Source of the DNA: Planctomycetaceae bacterium | Lineage (GTDB): Bacteria; Planctomycetota; Planctomycetia; Planctomycetales; Planctomycetaceae | Length of the DNA: 64,000 nt | Assembly: GCA_020638955.1 (NCBI GenBank) | Contig: JACKHO010000006.1 | Span: forward strand, 124,001 to 188,000 | Direction of reading: 5' to 3' | Shown here: one piece after another, positions 54,390-62,375 of the stretch | How positions within the stretch are numbered: the first letter of the stretch is position 1 | How the letters are laid out: each line of letters opens with the position of its first letter | Position numbers and translations under genes: made by a program | The notes under the pieces: model-generated | Seen by the model: only the letters and a program-made list of their open reading frames with translations | What the model was told of the DNA's origin: nothing | Databases searched by the model: none

Positions 54390-55391
54390 TTGACCAACGC
54401 GGGCAAACGTGGTACCAATAAGAGACAGCCTTCTGTCGTTCGCAGGGAATCCCCGTGGGATTGGCTGCGTGACATAGAAACTCAAATCCTGTTACACGGG
54501 AAATCCTTCTGTCCAACGATTAGTTACCTGGCAATCGAAGTCCTTTCACGCAATCACATATTCGCCTTTACTGATGACCCAGGCGATATCGGCGCGTGGG
54601 AAAAGACCGGTCTACCGCTAGCAACGTCTCAAGGCCATCCAGTAAACTCGTACTTGGAACTGCTCCACAAGATCGCCGCACTTCAGTATCACAATCCAAG
54701 ATTCCAGATCCTCTTCCGCGGACAAAGCAAAGACTATCGTCTCAAACGGACAGGCAAGCCCGGGGCACACAGTTCTCTTTATCCCTCGATTCTCAGGGCT
54801 GCCTCGGATCAGGTGAAGGACACGTCAGTTCTGCTGGAGCGTTTTAAACGACTCAAGAAGGCAGAGGACAGCCTTAAAGACAAGCTCCGCGTCCGCGACA
54901 TCCACCAAAATCAGATTGTTCGTTGGGCAATCCTGCAGCACTACGAAGTCTGCGAAACGCCACTGTTAGATGTCACGCCCTCTATTCAAACCGCACTGAC
55001 CTTCGCCATTGGAGACGGCGGCAGTGGCTTTCTGTACGCATTTGCTTTCCCTCAACTGACTGGGGTGGTTTCTGTTTCTGTCGAGTCGATGACACAGGTG
55101 ATCGATCTCTGTCGTGTCTGTCCGCCAAATGCCCGCAGACCGCATTTCCAATACGGAATGCTTGCTGGTGATTATCCCGCATATTCAAGCGTCGAGGAGA
55201 CACATGGTCGCCAAGGGATGATTGGTAATAATTTCGCATGCCGGCTCATTTCCAAATTCTCAATCGATGCAACAAATGACTGGTCAACTGAGGGCTACAC
55301 TCCCGTTTCACAAAACGTACTATTTCCAGATGACGTCGATGACTGGCACGAAGCGACACAGGAAGTAAAAGCTGAATTGAACGCCAGCTAA
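54390..55391 (+). CDS. FRG-domain protein, start uncertain
   Basis: 333 residues if TTG 54390 is used. The FRG domain runs from about residue 90 to 270: ILFRGQSKDY, SLYPSILRA, ILQHYEVCETPLLDVTPSIQ, YPAYSSVEETHGRQGMIGNN. FRG proteins are frequent in prophages and defence or toxin loci; their biochemical role is not established. The first ~45 codons overlap a partial copy of repeat A, which in the other two copies ends just before a start codon. At the equivalent point here the frame reads ATC (54533), so the original start may have mutated or translation may begin upstream within the repeat. Confidence 0.7.
   Translation: MTNAGKRGTNKRQPSVVRRESPWDWLRDIETQILLHGKSFCPTISYLAIEVLSRNHIFAFTDDPGDIGAWEKTGLPLATSQGHPVNSYLELLHKIAALQYHNPRFQILFRGQSKDYRLKRTGKPGAHSSLYPSILRAASDQVKDTSVLLERFKRLKKAEDSLKDKLRVRDIHQNQIVRWAILQHYEVCETPLLDVTPSIQTALTFAIGDGGSGFLYAFAFPQLTGVVSVSVESMTQVIDLCRVCPPNARRPHFQYGMLAGDYPAYSSVEETHGRQGMIGNNFACRLISKFSIDATNDWSTEGYTPVSQNVLFPDDVDDWHEATQEVKAELNAS
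54488..54528 (+). repeat. Repeat A, copy 3 (3' end only)
   Basis: CTGTTACACGGG...CTTCTGTCCAACGATTAGTTACC matches the last 40 bp of copies 1 and 2, with a weaker hairpin. It precedes another accessory gene (FRG domain). Confidence 0.6.
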
Positions 55392-55564
55392 CAAATCCAT
55401 GGTGGCGGGTGGCTGGGGTCAAATTGCTGGATTGGATTCGGAAAACTGAAAAAGAGTGAACAGCAATTTGCCCCCAGTGAATGGGACGTTCAATTTGTGC
55501 TGTGCCCCCAACCTCAAAGCAAATCGGAGCAGTCGGCTTGACCTTCGGGGTTGTCCCTCCGTAT

Positions 55565-55661
55565 CTCCTCGCTACTGTGTGAGTTTTGTTGGGTGTGCCT
55601 AATCGTACTGATCGCATGATCGTCCGCAGTAGACTCACGCGGAGACGCGGGGATCGCGGAG
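55565..55661. repeat. Repeat B-type palindrome, degenerate copy
   Basis: The right arm (GACTCACGCGGAGACGCGGG) and centre (GATCGCATGATCGTCCGCAG) match 56274-56372, displaced by 711 bp. The left arm has decayed. The stretch 55392-55564 holds nothing recognised. Confidence 0.65.
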
Positions 55662-55715
55662 GTGAGCTTGAGGGTTCCGTCAGCCAATCGTTTGAGCGTT
55701 TGGTGCATTTCGTGG

Positions 55716-55894
55716 TTATCTCTCCGCAACCGGAATACTGATAATCAGCCCGGCCTTGCGGTCTTCCGTCGACTTCCGGTCAGGCACATGACACTTCAGG
55801 CATTGGTTCGACAATGTAATAGGGGCAGCGCGGCGCAGAATGCCGTTCTGGATTTGTTCATGACTTGGCTTGCCGGCCTTGAGTGCTTCGACGG
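55716..55894 (-). pseudogene. Duplicated 3' fragment of the DUF3365 haem-protein gene
   Basis: The last ~59 codons of the gene at 56427-56960 are repeated here at an offset of exactly 711 bp, including AVEALKAGKPSHEQIQ, the haem motif CLKCH and the stop codon. Homology ends abruptly near 55894, so the copy lacks its start, signal peptide and most of the domain. Confidence 0.85.
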
Positions 55895-55919
55895 CGGGTC
55901 GGGTGGCACGCCCTGACGC

Positions 55920-56085
55920 TAGGAAGGGCGTGGTTTTACTTGGACTCGCCACGCCCATCCCGTTGGTCTGAGCGTGCCACCTCAGCGTCGCGTTGACCCA
56001 CAGCGTTCTCTCTCAGTGTCTCCGCGCCACCGCGTGAGTCTTATTCGGCGCGCCTGGTCGTACGGATCGCATGATCGTCCGCAGT
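55920..56085. repeat. Direct repeat D, copy 1 (copy 2 at 56176-56341)
   Basis: About 166 bp nearly identical to 56176-56341 (offset 256 bp), from AGGAAGGGCGTGGTTT to ATGATCGTCCGCAGT. It contains the left half of a repeat-B palindrome and is interrupted at its 3' side by repeat C. Confidence 0.8.
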
Positions 56086-56089
56086 TCTA

Positions 56090-56154
56090 GTAGGTCAGGC
56101 TGAGCCTGACGCACACGTCGATCACCATTCGAAGTCAGGCACAGCCTGACCTAC
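56090..56154. repeat. Repeat C, copy 2 (inverted relative to 29502-29566)
   Basis: Arms 56090-56110 and 56134-56154 pair with one mismatch in 21. The loop and the flank CTACAGTGAC are the reverse complement of those of copy 1. Confidence 0.85.
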
Positions 56155-56273
56155 AGTGACTACAGTGACTGACGATAGGAAGGGCGTGGTTTGATGTGGG
56201 CTCGCCACGCCCATCCCGTTGGTCTGAGCGTGCCACCTCAGCGTCGCGTTGACCCACAGCGTTCTCTCTCAGT

Positions 56274-56372
56274 GTCTCCGCGCCACCGCGTGAGTCTTAT
56301 CGGGTGCGCCTAATCGTACGGATCGCATGATCGTCCGCAGTAGACTCACGCCGAGACGCGGGGATCGCGGAG
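56274..56372. repeat. Repeat B-type palindrome, intact copy
   Basis: Left arm TGTCTCCGCGCCACCGCGTG and right arm CACGCCGAGACGCGGGGATC pair around a central GATCGCATGATCGTCC. It sits directly downstream of the DUF3365 gene. Confidence 0.7.
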
Positions 56373-56426
56373 GGGAACTTGAGTGTTCCGTCAGCCATTC
56401 GCTTCTGTGTTTGGTGACTTTCGTGG

Positions 56427-56960
56427 TTATCTCTTCGCAACCGGAATACTGATAATCAGCCCGGCCTTGCGGTCTTCCGTCGACTTCCGGTCAGGAACGT
56501 GACACTTCAAACATTGATTCGACAGTGTAATAGGGGCAGCGCGGCGAAAAATGCCGTCCTGGATTTGTTCATGACTTGGCTTGCCAGCTTTAAGTGCTTC
56601 GACGGCGGCTTTTTCAAACTCGTCGCGGGCAATGTGGTCGGTATTCATGGCTTGTCCTTCGACAGCCAGCCAACGGAGTTCGACATCCTGTTCGGCGGCA
56701 ATTTCGGAAAAGATTTCATCGACAACCGCGGCGGGAATAGGAAGCCCTTCATCCAGTTTGTAATAGCGATGATGCACAAGCTGCACTGTCGCGTGCATGG
56801 CCGTATGCAGAACCTCCGCCTGCCGCCGCGCTTCTTCGACGGAGATGCGAACCGCCGGTTTCGAACTGGAATCAGCAGCAGGTGACTCTTCGCTGAACGC
56901 CGGTGAAGAGGCGAGCATCAGGTAGCCAAGGAACAACGCCGGTGAAATGCAGCGAGCCAT
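56427..56960 (-). CDS. Exported DUF3365/Tll0287-like c-type haem protein
   Basis: 177 residues from ATG 56960: signal peptide (about 1-24, ending SPAFS), then a Tll0287-like domain with EEARRQAEVLHTAMHATVQL, HHRYYKLDEGLPIP and a C-terminal haem motif CLKCH (about residue 150). These domains bind one c-type haem and are thought to be redox or gas sensors. The frame extends 75 codons 5', but only 56960 gives a signal peptide. It lies 101 bp downstream of a paralogue and next to an Rrf2 regulator. Confidence 0.82.
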   Translation of the reverse strand: MARCISPALFLGYLMLASSPAFSEESPAADSSSKPAVRISVEEARRQAEVLHTAMHATVQLVHHRYYKLDEGLPIPAAVVDEIFSEIAAEQDVELRWLAVEGQAMNTDHIARDEFEKAAVEALKAGKPSHEQIQDGIFRRAAPITLSNQCLKCHVPDRKSTEDRKAGLIISIPVAKR

Positions 56961-57061
56961 GCGAGTCGTAATCCTGTTCGAGCACTCTTCAAATTCGATG
57001 GTGGTCATCGTCAACCATCTCAACCGTGGCAAAGCCACATTCAACCATCTCAACCCACTCG

Positions 57062-57676
57062 TTATTCCGTAGCGACTGTTTCGGTCTCGGTTTTCAGTAC
57101 AGCCTCTGGGCTCACAGGAATACTGATCACCAACCCCGCAAATTTCTTGCTGGCTGACGTAGCAGCAAACAGTCCGGAGTGACAACTAATGCAGCCGCTG
57201 GAAAGAGGGACACTTCCCGCCCGGCGGTAGTAGCCCGACTCGATGGTCTCGACATATTCATCACCTTTCGCCAGTTTGCGGGCCGCGAGTTTTTCGAACT
57301 CGGTCTTCGGTTTGTGGTCGAGACTCATGGGGCTGAAACTCGCAGAAATCCAGTGCGACTTGTAGTTGTGCAAATGTTCCATGTCGCGAAATACGTCTTC
57401 CATAGCCCGAGCAGGAATGACGGCCCGGTCGCCGTGGAAGTAGCGATGGTGCATGGCCTCCATCGAAGAAATGTAGACGTCGTGCATTATGCGGGCCCGG
57501 TCCTGAGCCACCTCCAGCGAAACACGCGGCACGTCTTCGCCGGGCTCCTCTTCTTCCACTTCCGGTTCCTCGGTGCTTTTGGCTTCCGGGGCAGCGTCAT
57601 CGGCTGAAATTGTCTGTGTTGACAACACTAGGGCGAGGACCGCCAGTGGCAGGAGTGATTTCAAGAGCTTTGGCAT
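57062..57676 (-). CDS. Exported DUF3365/Tll0287-like c-type haem protein, paralogue
   Basis: 204 residues from ATG 57676: signal peptide (MPKLLKSLLPLAVLALVLST), an acidic Glu-rich linker (about 30-50), a Tll0287-like domain (AQDRARIMHDVYISSMEAMH, HHRYFHGDRAVIPARAM) and haem motif CISCH near residue 168. GAGGAA lies about 7 nt before the ATG. Its 5' end overlaps the 3' end of the Rrf2 gene by 80 bp, so the two are probably co-transcribed. Confidence 0.82.
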   Translation of the reverse strand: MPKLLKSLLPLAVLALVLSTQTISADDAAPEAKSTEEPEVEEEEPGEDVPRVSLEVAQDRARIMHDVYISSMEAMHHRYFHGDRAVIPARAMEDVFRDMEHLHNYKSHWISASFSPMSLDHKPKTEFEKLAARKLAKGDEYVETIESGYYRRAGSVPLSSGCISCHSGLFAATSASKKFAGLVISIPVSPEAVLKTETETVATE

Positions 57677-58142
57677 GTTTCGATTCCTCAAGGCAGGAGA
57701 GGTCGTGGCAGGTCAGGGCTTTGCGTGCATCGCACAGCGGAATGATGTCATCATTGGATCGCAGCAGTTCGCCAATGGTGACGCGTCGGAAGGCGGCTTC
57801 GGTCGCCGCATACGCTTTATCCAGTTCGCGATGCACCGGACAAAGTCGTGTATGGGAAGGAAGTCCAAGTGGGCAGTGGCGAATTCGCTCCAGCGGGGCG
57901 ACGGCGTTAACGACGTCGAGAATCGTCAGGGTGTCCGCATCGGTGGCCAGGGAATATCCGCCGCCCGGCCCGGGGCGAGACTGCACAAGTTCCGCCTGCA
58001 CCAAATCCTGAAGGACTTTGTGCAGATAGCGGCGGGGTACTTTCGTCTGCTCCGCGAGAGATTCAGCAGAAAAGGCACAATCAGCATTGCCTGCCAGGCA
58101 GGCAATGGCGCGCAGAGCATATTCGGCGGTTTTGGGTAACAC
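57597..58142 (-). CDS. Rrf2-family transcriptional regulator
   Basis: 181 residues. N-terminal winged helix starting MLPKTAEYALRAIACLA, with VPRRYLHKVLQDLVQAELVQ as recognition region and GPGGGYSLA wing. A Cys-containing loop HCPLGLPSHTRLCPVH may bind an iron-sulfur cluster, as in IscR/NsrR. GTG 58142 is chosen because AGGAGG lies about 10 nt upstream; a TTG at 58163 would overlap that site. It probably controls the adjacent haem proteins in response to redox state, iron-sulfur status or NO. Confidence 0.85.
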   Translation of the reverse strand: MLPKTAEYALRAIACLAGNADCAFSAESLAEQTKVPRRYLHKVLQDLVQAELVQSRPGPGGGYSLATDADTLTILDVVNAVAPLERIRHCPLGLPSHTRLCPVHRELDKAYAATEAAFRRVTIGELLRSNDDIIPLCDARKALTCHDLSCLEESKHAKALEITPATGGPRPSVVNTDNFSR

Positions 58143-58188
58143 GGTTCTGTTTCCTCCTGCCAATCAAACTTGTCGACAATTCTACACC

Positions 58189-58216
58189 TTGACATGAATA
58201 ATTCAACTGGTATCCT
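58189..58216 (+). promoter_or_regulatory. Promoter with an 11-bp palindrome, candidate Rrf2 operator
   Basis: TTGACA (58189-58194), 16-nt spacer, TATCCT (58211-58216). The perfect palindrome TGAATAATTCA (58195-58205) fills the spacer, directly between the boxes and 53 bp from the Rrf2 start. Confidence 0.5.
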
Positions 58217-58289
58217 GAAACTGATCGATGAAGAGAAACAAGACGTGGAATTTCCCGTCCCCACCCCATACTCCGTCCTGGAGGTCCTC

Positions 58290-59594
58290 ATGCGACTTGC
58301 CGCACTCCCTACCGCATGTTTAATGCTCGCGCTGCCGGTCTTTTCTCAGCTTCTTTGCGCCCAGGAAGACTATGAGAACCCGCCGATTTCCTACAGCGAC
58401 AGCGAACCGCACAACAAGATCAGCGAGCTGCAAAAGAAAATCGATTCGGGCGAAGTGAAACTCGAATACGAACAGGGCTTCGGCTATTTGCCCGCGGTGC
58501 TCAAGGCTCTGGAAATTCCACAGGAGGCGCAGGTTCTCGTGTTCTCAAAGACGAGCCTGCAACTGCGGCGCATTTCGCCCCGCACGCCACGTGCAATTTA
58601 CTTCTCCGATGACATGTACATCGGGTTCTGTCAGGCGGGTGATGTCCTCGAAGTTTCGGCAGTTGACCCAAACCTGGGAACCGTGTTCTACTCGCTCGAT
58701 CAACATGCCGGGGACACCATGCCCCGCTTCCAGCGACACGTCGACAACTGTGTCGTCTGTCACAGTTCATCACGGACCGAAAACGTTCCCGGCCATTTGG
58801 TGCGGTCGCTCTTCGTCGACAACGCCGGGTACCCCGTCCTTTCAGCCGGGAGCCGCAGTGTGAATCACACCACTCCCATGGAGGATCGCTGGGGTGGCTG
58901 GTATGTCACCGGTCAGCATGGAGCTCACAAGCATCAAGGAAACCTAACCGTAGAAGATGACTTCCGACCCGCCGAGGTCGATAACACGGCAGGGCAGAAC
59001 CGCAAATCGTTGTCCGACCTGTTCGACACAACGCCCTACCTCACGCCGCACAGTGACATCGTGGCGTTAATGGTCCTGGAGCATCAGAGTCTGGTTCATA
59101 ACCGCATCACACGGGCCAACTTCACCACGCGTCAGGCACTTGACTACGAAGTCATGATGAACAAGGTCCTGGAGAACGACGAGGGGACACGTCTCGACAG
59201 CACCACACGTCGAATTTCCTCAGCGGGAGAAAAACTCCTTGAAGCAATTCTTCTGGTTGATGAAGCTCCACTAACTGGTCCCATTGTCGGTACGTCGGGC
59301 TACGCCGAATGGTTCGTAACTCAGGGACCACGCGACAGCCAGGGTCGTTCACTCCGCGACCTCGACCTCACCCGCCGCATGTTCCGATATCCTTGCAGCT
59401 ATCTCATCTACTCCGACTCGTTTCAGCAACTCCCCGAGGAAATGCAGAATTACTTCTGGCCCCGCCTGCGCGCTGTGCTGAAGGGAGAAGACACGTCAGA
59501 AAAATTCGCTCACCTCTCCCCGGAAGACCGCCAGGCCCTCTACGAAATCCTCCTCGAAACCGTCCCCGGCCTGAAAGCCCGCTGGGAGGGATAG
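58290..59594 (+). CDS. Exported protein with a c-type haem motif
   Basis: 434 residues with a signal peptide (about 1-24). A conserved N-terminal region (EQGFGYLPAVLKALEIP, VLVFSKTSLQLRRISP) is followed by a single haem motif CVVCH near residue 157, then GGWYVTGQHGAHKHQGN and a long helical C-terminus. I know similar uncharacterised proteins only from planctomycetes and relatives. GGAGG lies about 6 nt before ATG 58290. Divergent from the Rrf2 regulator, sharing its control region. Confidence 0.75.
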   Translation: MRLAALPTACLMLALPVFSQLLCAQEDYENPPISYSDSEPHNKISELQKKIDSGEVKLEYEQGFGYLPAVLKALEIPQEAQVLVFSKTSLQLRRISPRTPRAIYFSDDMYIGFCQAGDVLEVSAVDPNLGTVFYSLDQHAGDTMPRFQRHVDNCVVCHSSSRTENVPGHLVRSLFVDNAGYPVLSAGSRSVNHTTPMEDRWGGWYVTGQHGAHKHQGNLTVEDDFRPAEVDNTAGQNRKSLSDLFDTTPYLTPHSDIVALMVLEHQSLVHNRITRANFTTRQALDYEVMMNKVLENDEGTRLDSTTRRISSAGEKLLEAILLVDEAPLTGPIVGTSGYAEWFVTQGPRDSQGRSLRDLDLTRRMFRYPCSYLIYSDSFQQLPEEMQNYFWPRLRAVLKGEDTSEKFAHLSPEDRQALYEILLETVPGLKARWEG

Positions 59595-59607
59595 CTGACA
59601 GGAATTA

Positions 59608-59740
59608 GCCACGAAAAACACAAAAAGGCACGAAAAAAGGTTTGAATGAGTGGGCTGGATTCATACTTCAACGACTAATCTGAGAACTTCTGGTTGCACA
59701 TCGCTCTTGACTCTTTGTGCCTTTTTGTGTTTTTCGTGGC
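59608..59740. repeat. Inverted repeat with CCACGAAAAACACAAAAAGG arms, upstream of the GxxExxY gene
   Basis: Arms 59608-59631 and 59717-59740 pair perfectly over 24 bp (GCCACGAAAAACACAAAAAG...), with an 85-bp spacer. The right arm ends 25 bp before the GxxExxY start codon. A related hairpin follows that gene. Confidence 0.85.
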
Positions 59741-59765
59741 AATAAAATTGGCTAAAGGGCTGGAG

Positions 59766-60149
59766 ATGGGACTTCGGGACATCAATGAACTGTGTGACAT
59801 CGTCCGAGAGACGAGTTTTGCGATTCACAAGTATCTGCGAAACGGGCATCTTGAGAAGGTCTACGAGAATGCCTTGGTCAATCGGCTCAGGAAGCTGGGA
59901 CTCAAGGTTGACCAGCAGCATCCCTTGGTCGTGCATGACGAAGACGGCACCATCCTGGGCGAATACTTCACTGACCTGTTTGTCGACGGACGGCTCATTG
60001 TTGAGTTAAAAGCTGTGCGGAGCATTGCAGACGAGCATGTCGCTCAACTGCTTGGGTATCTGCGGTCCTCTCGTGTTGAAACTGGCTTGCTCATCAACTT
60101 CGGGGCCGCGAAGTTGTACGTTCGGAAATACCTGATGACGCAGGCATGA
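59766..60149 (+). CDS. GxxExxY protein (PD-(D/E)XK nuclease-like)
   Basis: 127 residues. The name-giving motif is G27-H-L-E30-K-V-Y33; later FTDLFVDGRLIVELKAV supplies the Asp...Glu-x-Lys pattern of PD-(D/E)XK nucleases, followed by HVAQLLGYLRSSRVETGLLINFG. The function of the family is unknown. The frame is open from 59694, but those codons are translated from the hairpin repeat, so ATG 59766 is preferred. It is flanked on both sides by related hairpins, suggesting it moves or spreads as a unit. Confidence 0.85.
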   Translation: MGLRDINELCDIVRETSFAIHKYLRNGHLEKVYENALVNRLRKLGLKVDQQHPLVVHDEDGTILGEYFTDLFVDGRLIVELKAVRSIADEHVAQLLGYLRSSRVETGLLINFGAAKLYVRKYLMTQA

Positions 60150-60151
60150 TG

Positions 60152-60220
60152 GCCACGAAAATCACAAAAAGACACGAAAAACAAATCCCCCTCTTCGTGT
60201 CTTTTTGTGTTTTTTGTGGC
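60152..60220. repeat. Hairpin after the GxxExxY gene, same family as 59608-59740
   Basis: Arms 60152-60178 and 60194-60220 pair with two mismatches in 27, 15-nt loop, T-rich right arm. It could also end transcription. The remaining 250 bp to 60469 show nothing recognisable. Confidence 0.8.
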
Positions 60221-60469
60221 AATTCTTACCCAAAGACGAGAAGTCAGGAGGTGCTGTGGTCACCCCCATCGTCGATGCACATGAATTCTTCATTCCCACT
60301 TTTTCTGGCATTTTCCGAAAATCTTGCGTGATATCTCGGCCCCGTTTTCGACTTGATTGTAGATGCACGATTTTCGATTCTCAGTTGCGACTTCAGGACA
60401 TCTGCTGTGGACGCTTGGAATCGGCGGTAGTGTGAAGTCGTCTGTTGAGTTGCAGTTGAGTGCGAAGCA

Positions 60470-60646
60470 ATGAGCAATCGACAAGGCGATGAAGAAGGTG
60501 ATTTGCATCGGGATTCGGGAGCAACCCTCGACCGGATGAGCATTGTGTACTGGTTCCTGAAGATTGCTGGGTATATCATCGTTTCGCTTCTGCTGTGTGG
60601 TGGTGTTTTGAATGCGCTGTCAGGAGTTTGCAGTGTTGGGCATTGA
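60470..60646 (+). CDS. Small single-pass membrane protein
   Basis: 58 residues: polar N-terminus (MSNRQGDEEGDLHRDSG) and one membrane helix (about 26-47, WFLKIAGYIIVSLLLCGGVL). It resembles the next small protein in layout (charged head, then LK-G-..-VV/IVSLL helix). Not recognised. Confidence 0.45.
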   Translation: MSNRQGDEEGDLHRDSGATLDRMSIVYWFLKIAGYIIVSLLLCGGVLNALSGVCSVGH

Positions 60647-60685
60647 GTGCCCCTTAGTGTGCCGGAAATTTATGAGAGATGACTC

Positions 60686-60883
60686 ATGGTCAAAGATGAT
60701 GAAGACCTCGATTACACCGATGACGACGATGACGAGTCTTACCGTAAACGCCGGCCTAATTACGACGTGGCCGATGTTATTCTCGTCATCTTGAAAGTGC
60801 TGGGGATTACGGCGCTGGTCGTTGTCGGCCTTGTCATCGCGCTGTTTGCTGTTTGCCTCGCGATCATTTCGACCGCTGGATAA
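60686..60883 (+). CDS. Small single-pass membrane protein, acidic head
   Basis: 65 residues: a very acidic N-terminus (DDEDLDYTDDDDDES), a basic YRKRRP, then one membrane helix (about 30-60, ILKVLGITALVVVGLVIALF). Not recognised. It lies between a similar small protein and the radical SAM gene, 22 bp before the latter. Confidence 0.5.
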   Translation: MVKDDEDLDYTDDDDDESYRKRRPNYDVADVILVILKVLGITALVVVGLVIALFAVCLAIISTAG

Positions 60884-60905
60884 TTCTGTTCGACACGGTG
60901 ATTCC

Positions 60906-62375
60906 ATGACTCTCTCTCTCCCCCTGCGCGATTACACCTTCATTGGCACGACGACGAGTTTGTGCCCCGAGTGTCTGGAGGTTGTGCCTGCGAAAATCTT
61001 GAATCGTGGCGGTCGAATTTACTTCCGCAAACACTGTCCGACGCACGGATCGAGGGAGGACTTTGTCTGCTCCGACGCCAGTCATTACGACCGCATGGAA
61101 TTCACTGTGCCGGGCAAAGTGCCCCGGATGGTCAGCGTGCCGGTTGATCGTGGCTGCCCGTACGACTGCGGATTGTGTACCGAGCATGAGCAGCACACGT
61201 GTATTGGTCTCGTCGAACTCACCGACGCCTGCAACCTTGAATGCCCCATGTGCTACGCGGCGAGCGGGCCGGGGCAGAAGCATCGCACCGTGGAAGAATG
61301 TAAGGCCGCCATCGATCGACTCGTCAAAGTGGAAGGCCGCCCCGAAATTCTGCAGCTTTCGGGAGGCGAACCGACCATTCATCCGCATTTCATCGAAATC
61401 TTCGAGTACGCGCATGAGCAGCCTATCGACTACGTCATGATCAACACCAACGGCCTGCGGTTCGCCAAAGATGATGTGCTGCTCGAAGCCGTGGCCAGGC
61501 GAAAGAATCGGGTCGAAATCTATTTCCAGTTCGACGGATTCAAACCGGAAACAAGCCGCGCCTTGCGGGGAGAAGTACTGCTCGATCAAAAACTGCGGGC
61601 CATTGACCGACTTGCCGAGGCGGGGCTGAATATCATTCTGGTGACGACGCTGCAAAGTGGCGTAAACGAAGATGAAATGGGCGCCATCATTCGCTTCGGG
61701 ATGGAGCGGCCCAGAATCACTGGAGTCAGTTTTCAGCCCGCCACTTATTCCGGTCGGCACGTGCTGCCGGAAGAACTGGAGCAGCGCATTACCTTCCCCG
61801 ACGTCATTAAGGGAATTGTCGAACAGTCAGACGGAGTATTTGAGACACGGGACTTTGTGCCGCTCCCGTGTGCCCATCCCAACTGTCACCAGTTAACGTA
61901 TGTGTATCGTAAGAATGGACAGGCCGTGCCGCTGACGCGGTTTGTGAATGCGGCGGAGAATTTGGATTTGCTGGCGAACGGCATTACGTTCACACGGCCG
62001 CGCGTGAAGGAAGTCATCGACCGGTACCTCAACTCCTGCGGTGATGATTGTGGTTGCGGCACGCCGGGAACTGTGTCGCTGCAAATGCCAGCAGAGTCGA
62101 GTGCGAAGCCGTCCAGCACTCCCGAACTTTCTCCACAGGAAATGGCGGTGGCGGTGGAGTTCTTTGCGAACGCCATGAACGAAACGCTCAGCCCGCAAGA
62201 TGTGTTTCGCATTACCATTACCAACTTTCTCGACGCGTACACCTTCGACACCCGGCGGCTCATGAAGTGCTGCACACACCACATTCTGCCGAGCGGGCAC
62301 GTCATTCCGTTCTGTGCGTACAACGTGCTGTACCGCAACGGACATTTGCCGCTGCCGGAACTGGTGAATAAATAA
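60906..62375 (+). CDS. Radical SAM protein resembling tetraether-lipid synthase (MJ0619/Tes-like)
   Basis: 489 residues. An N-terminal zinc/iron-type region (CPEC at 20-23, KHCPTHG at 43-48), a second Cys cluster GCPYDCGLC (84-91), the radical SAM motif CNLECPMC (Cys109, 113, 116), SGGEPTIHPHF, and a C-terminal Cys-containing tail (LMKCCTHHILPSGHVIPFC). This layout of auxiliary clusters around the SAM motif matches the MJ0619/Tes family, whose archaeal members couple lipid tails into tetraethers. Substrate in a planctomycete is unproven. ATG 60906 is chosen; the downstream Lgt-like gene overlaps its stop by 1 bp. Confidence 0.78.
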   Translation: MTLSLPLRDYTFIGTTTSLCPECLEVVPAKILNRGGRIYFRKHCPTHGSREDFVCSDASHYDRMEFTVPGKVPRMVSVPVDRGCPYDCGLCTEHEQHTCIGLVELTDACNLECPMCYAASGPGQKHRTVEECKAAIDRLVKVEGRPEILQLSGGEPTIHPHFIEIFEYAHEQPIDYVMINTNGLRFAKDDVLLEAVARRKNRVEIYFQFDGFKPETSRALRGEVLLDQKLRAIDRLAEAGLNIILVTTLQSGVNEDEMGAIIRFGMERPRITGVSFQPATYSGRHVLPEELEQRITFPDVIKGIVEQSDGVFETRDFVPLPCAHPNCHQLTYVYRKNGQAVPLTRFVNAAENLDLLANGITFTRPRVKEVIDRYLNSCGDDCGCGTPGTVSLQMPAESSAKPSSTPELSPQEMAVAVEFFANAMNETLSPQDVFRITITNFLDAYTFDTRRLMKCCTHHILPSGHVIPFCAYNVLYRNGHLPLPELVNK

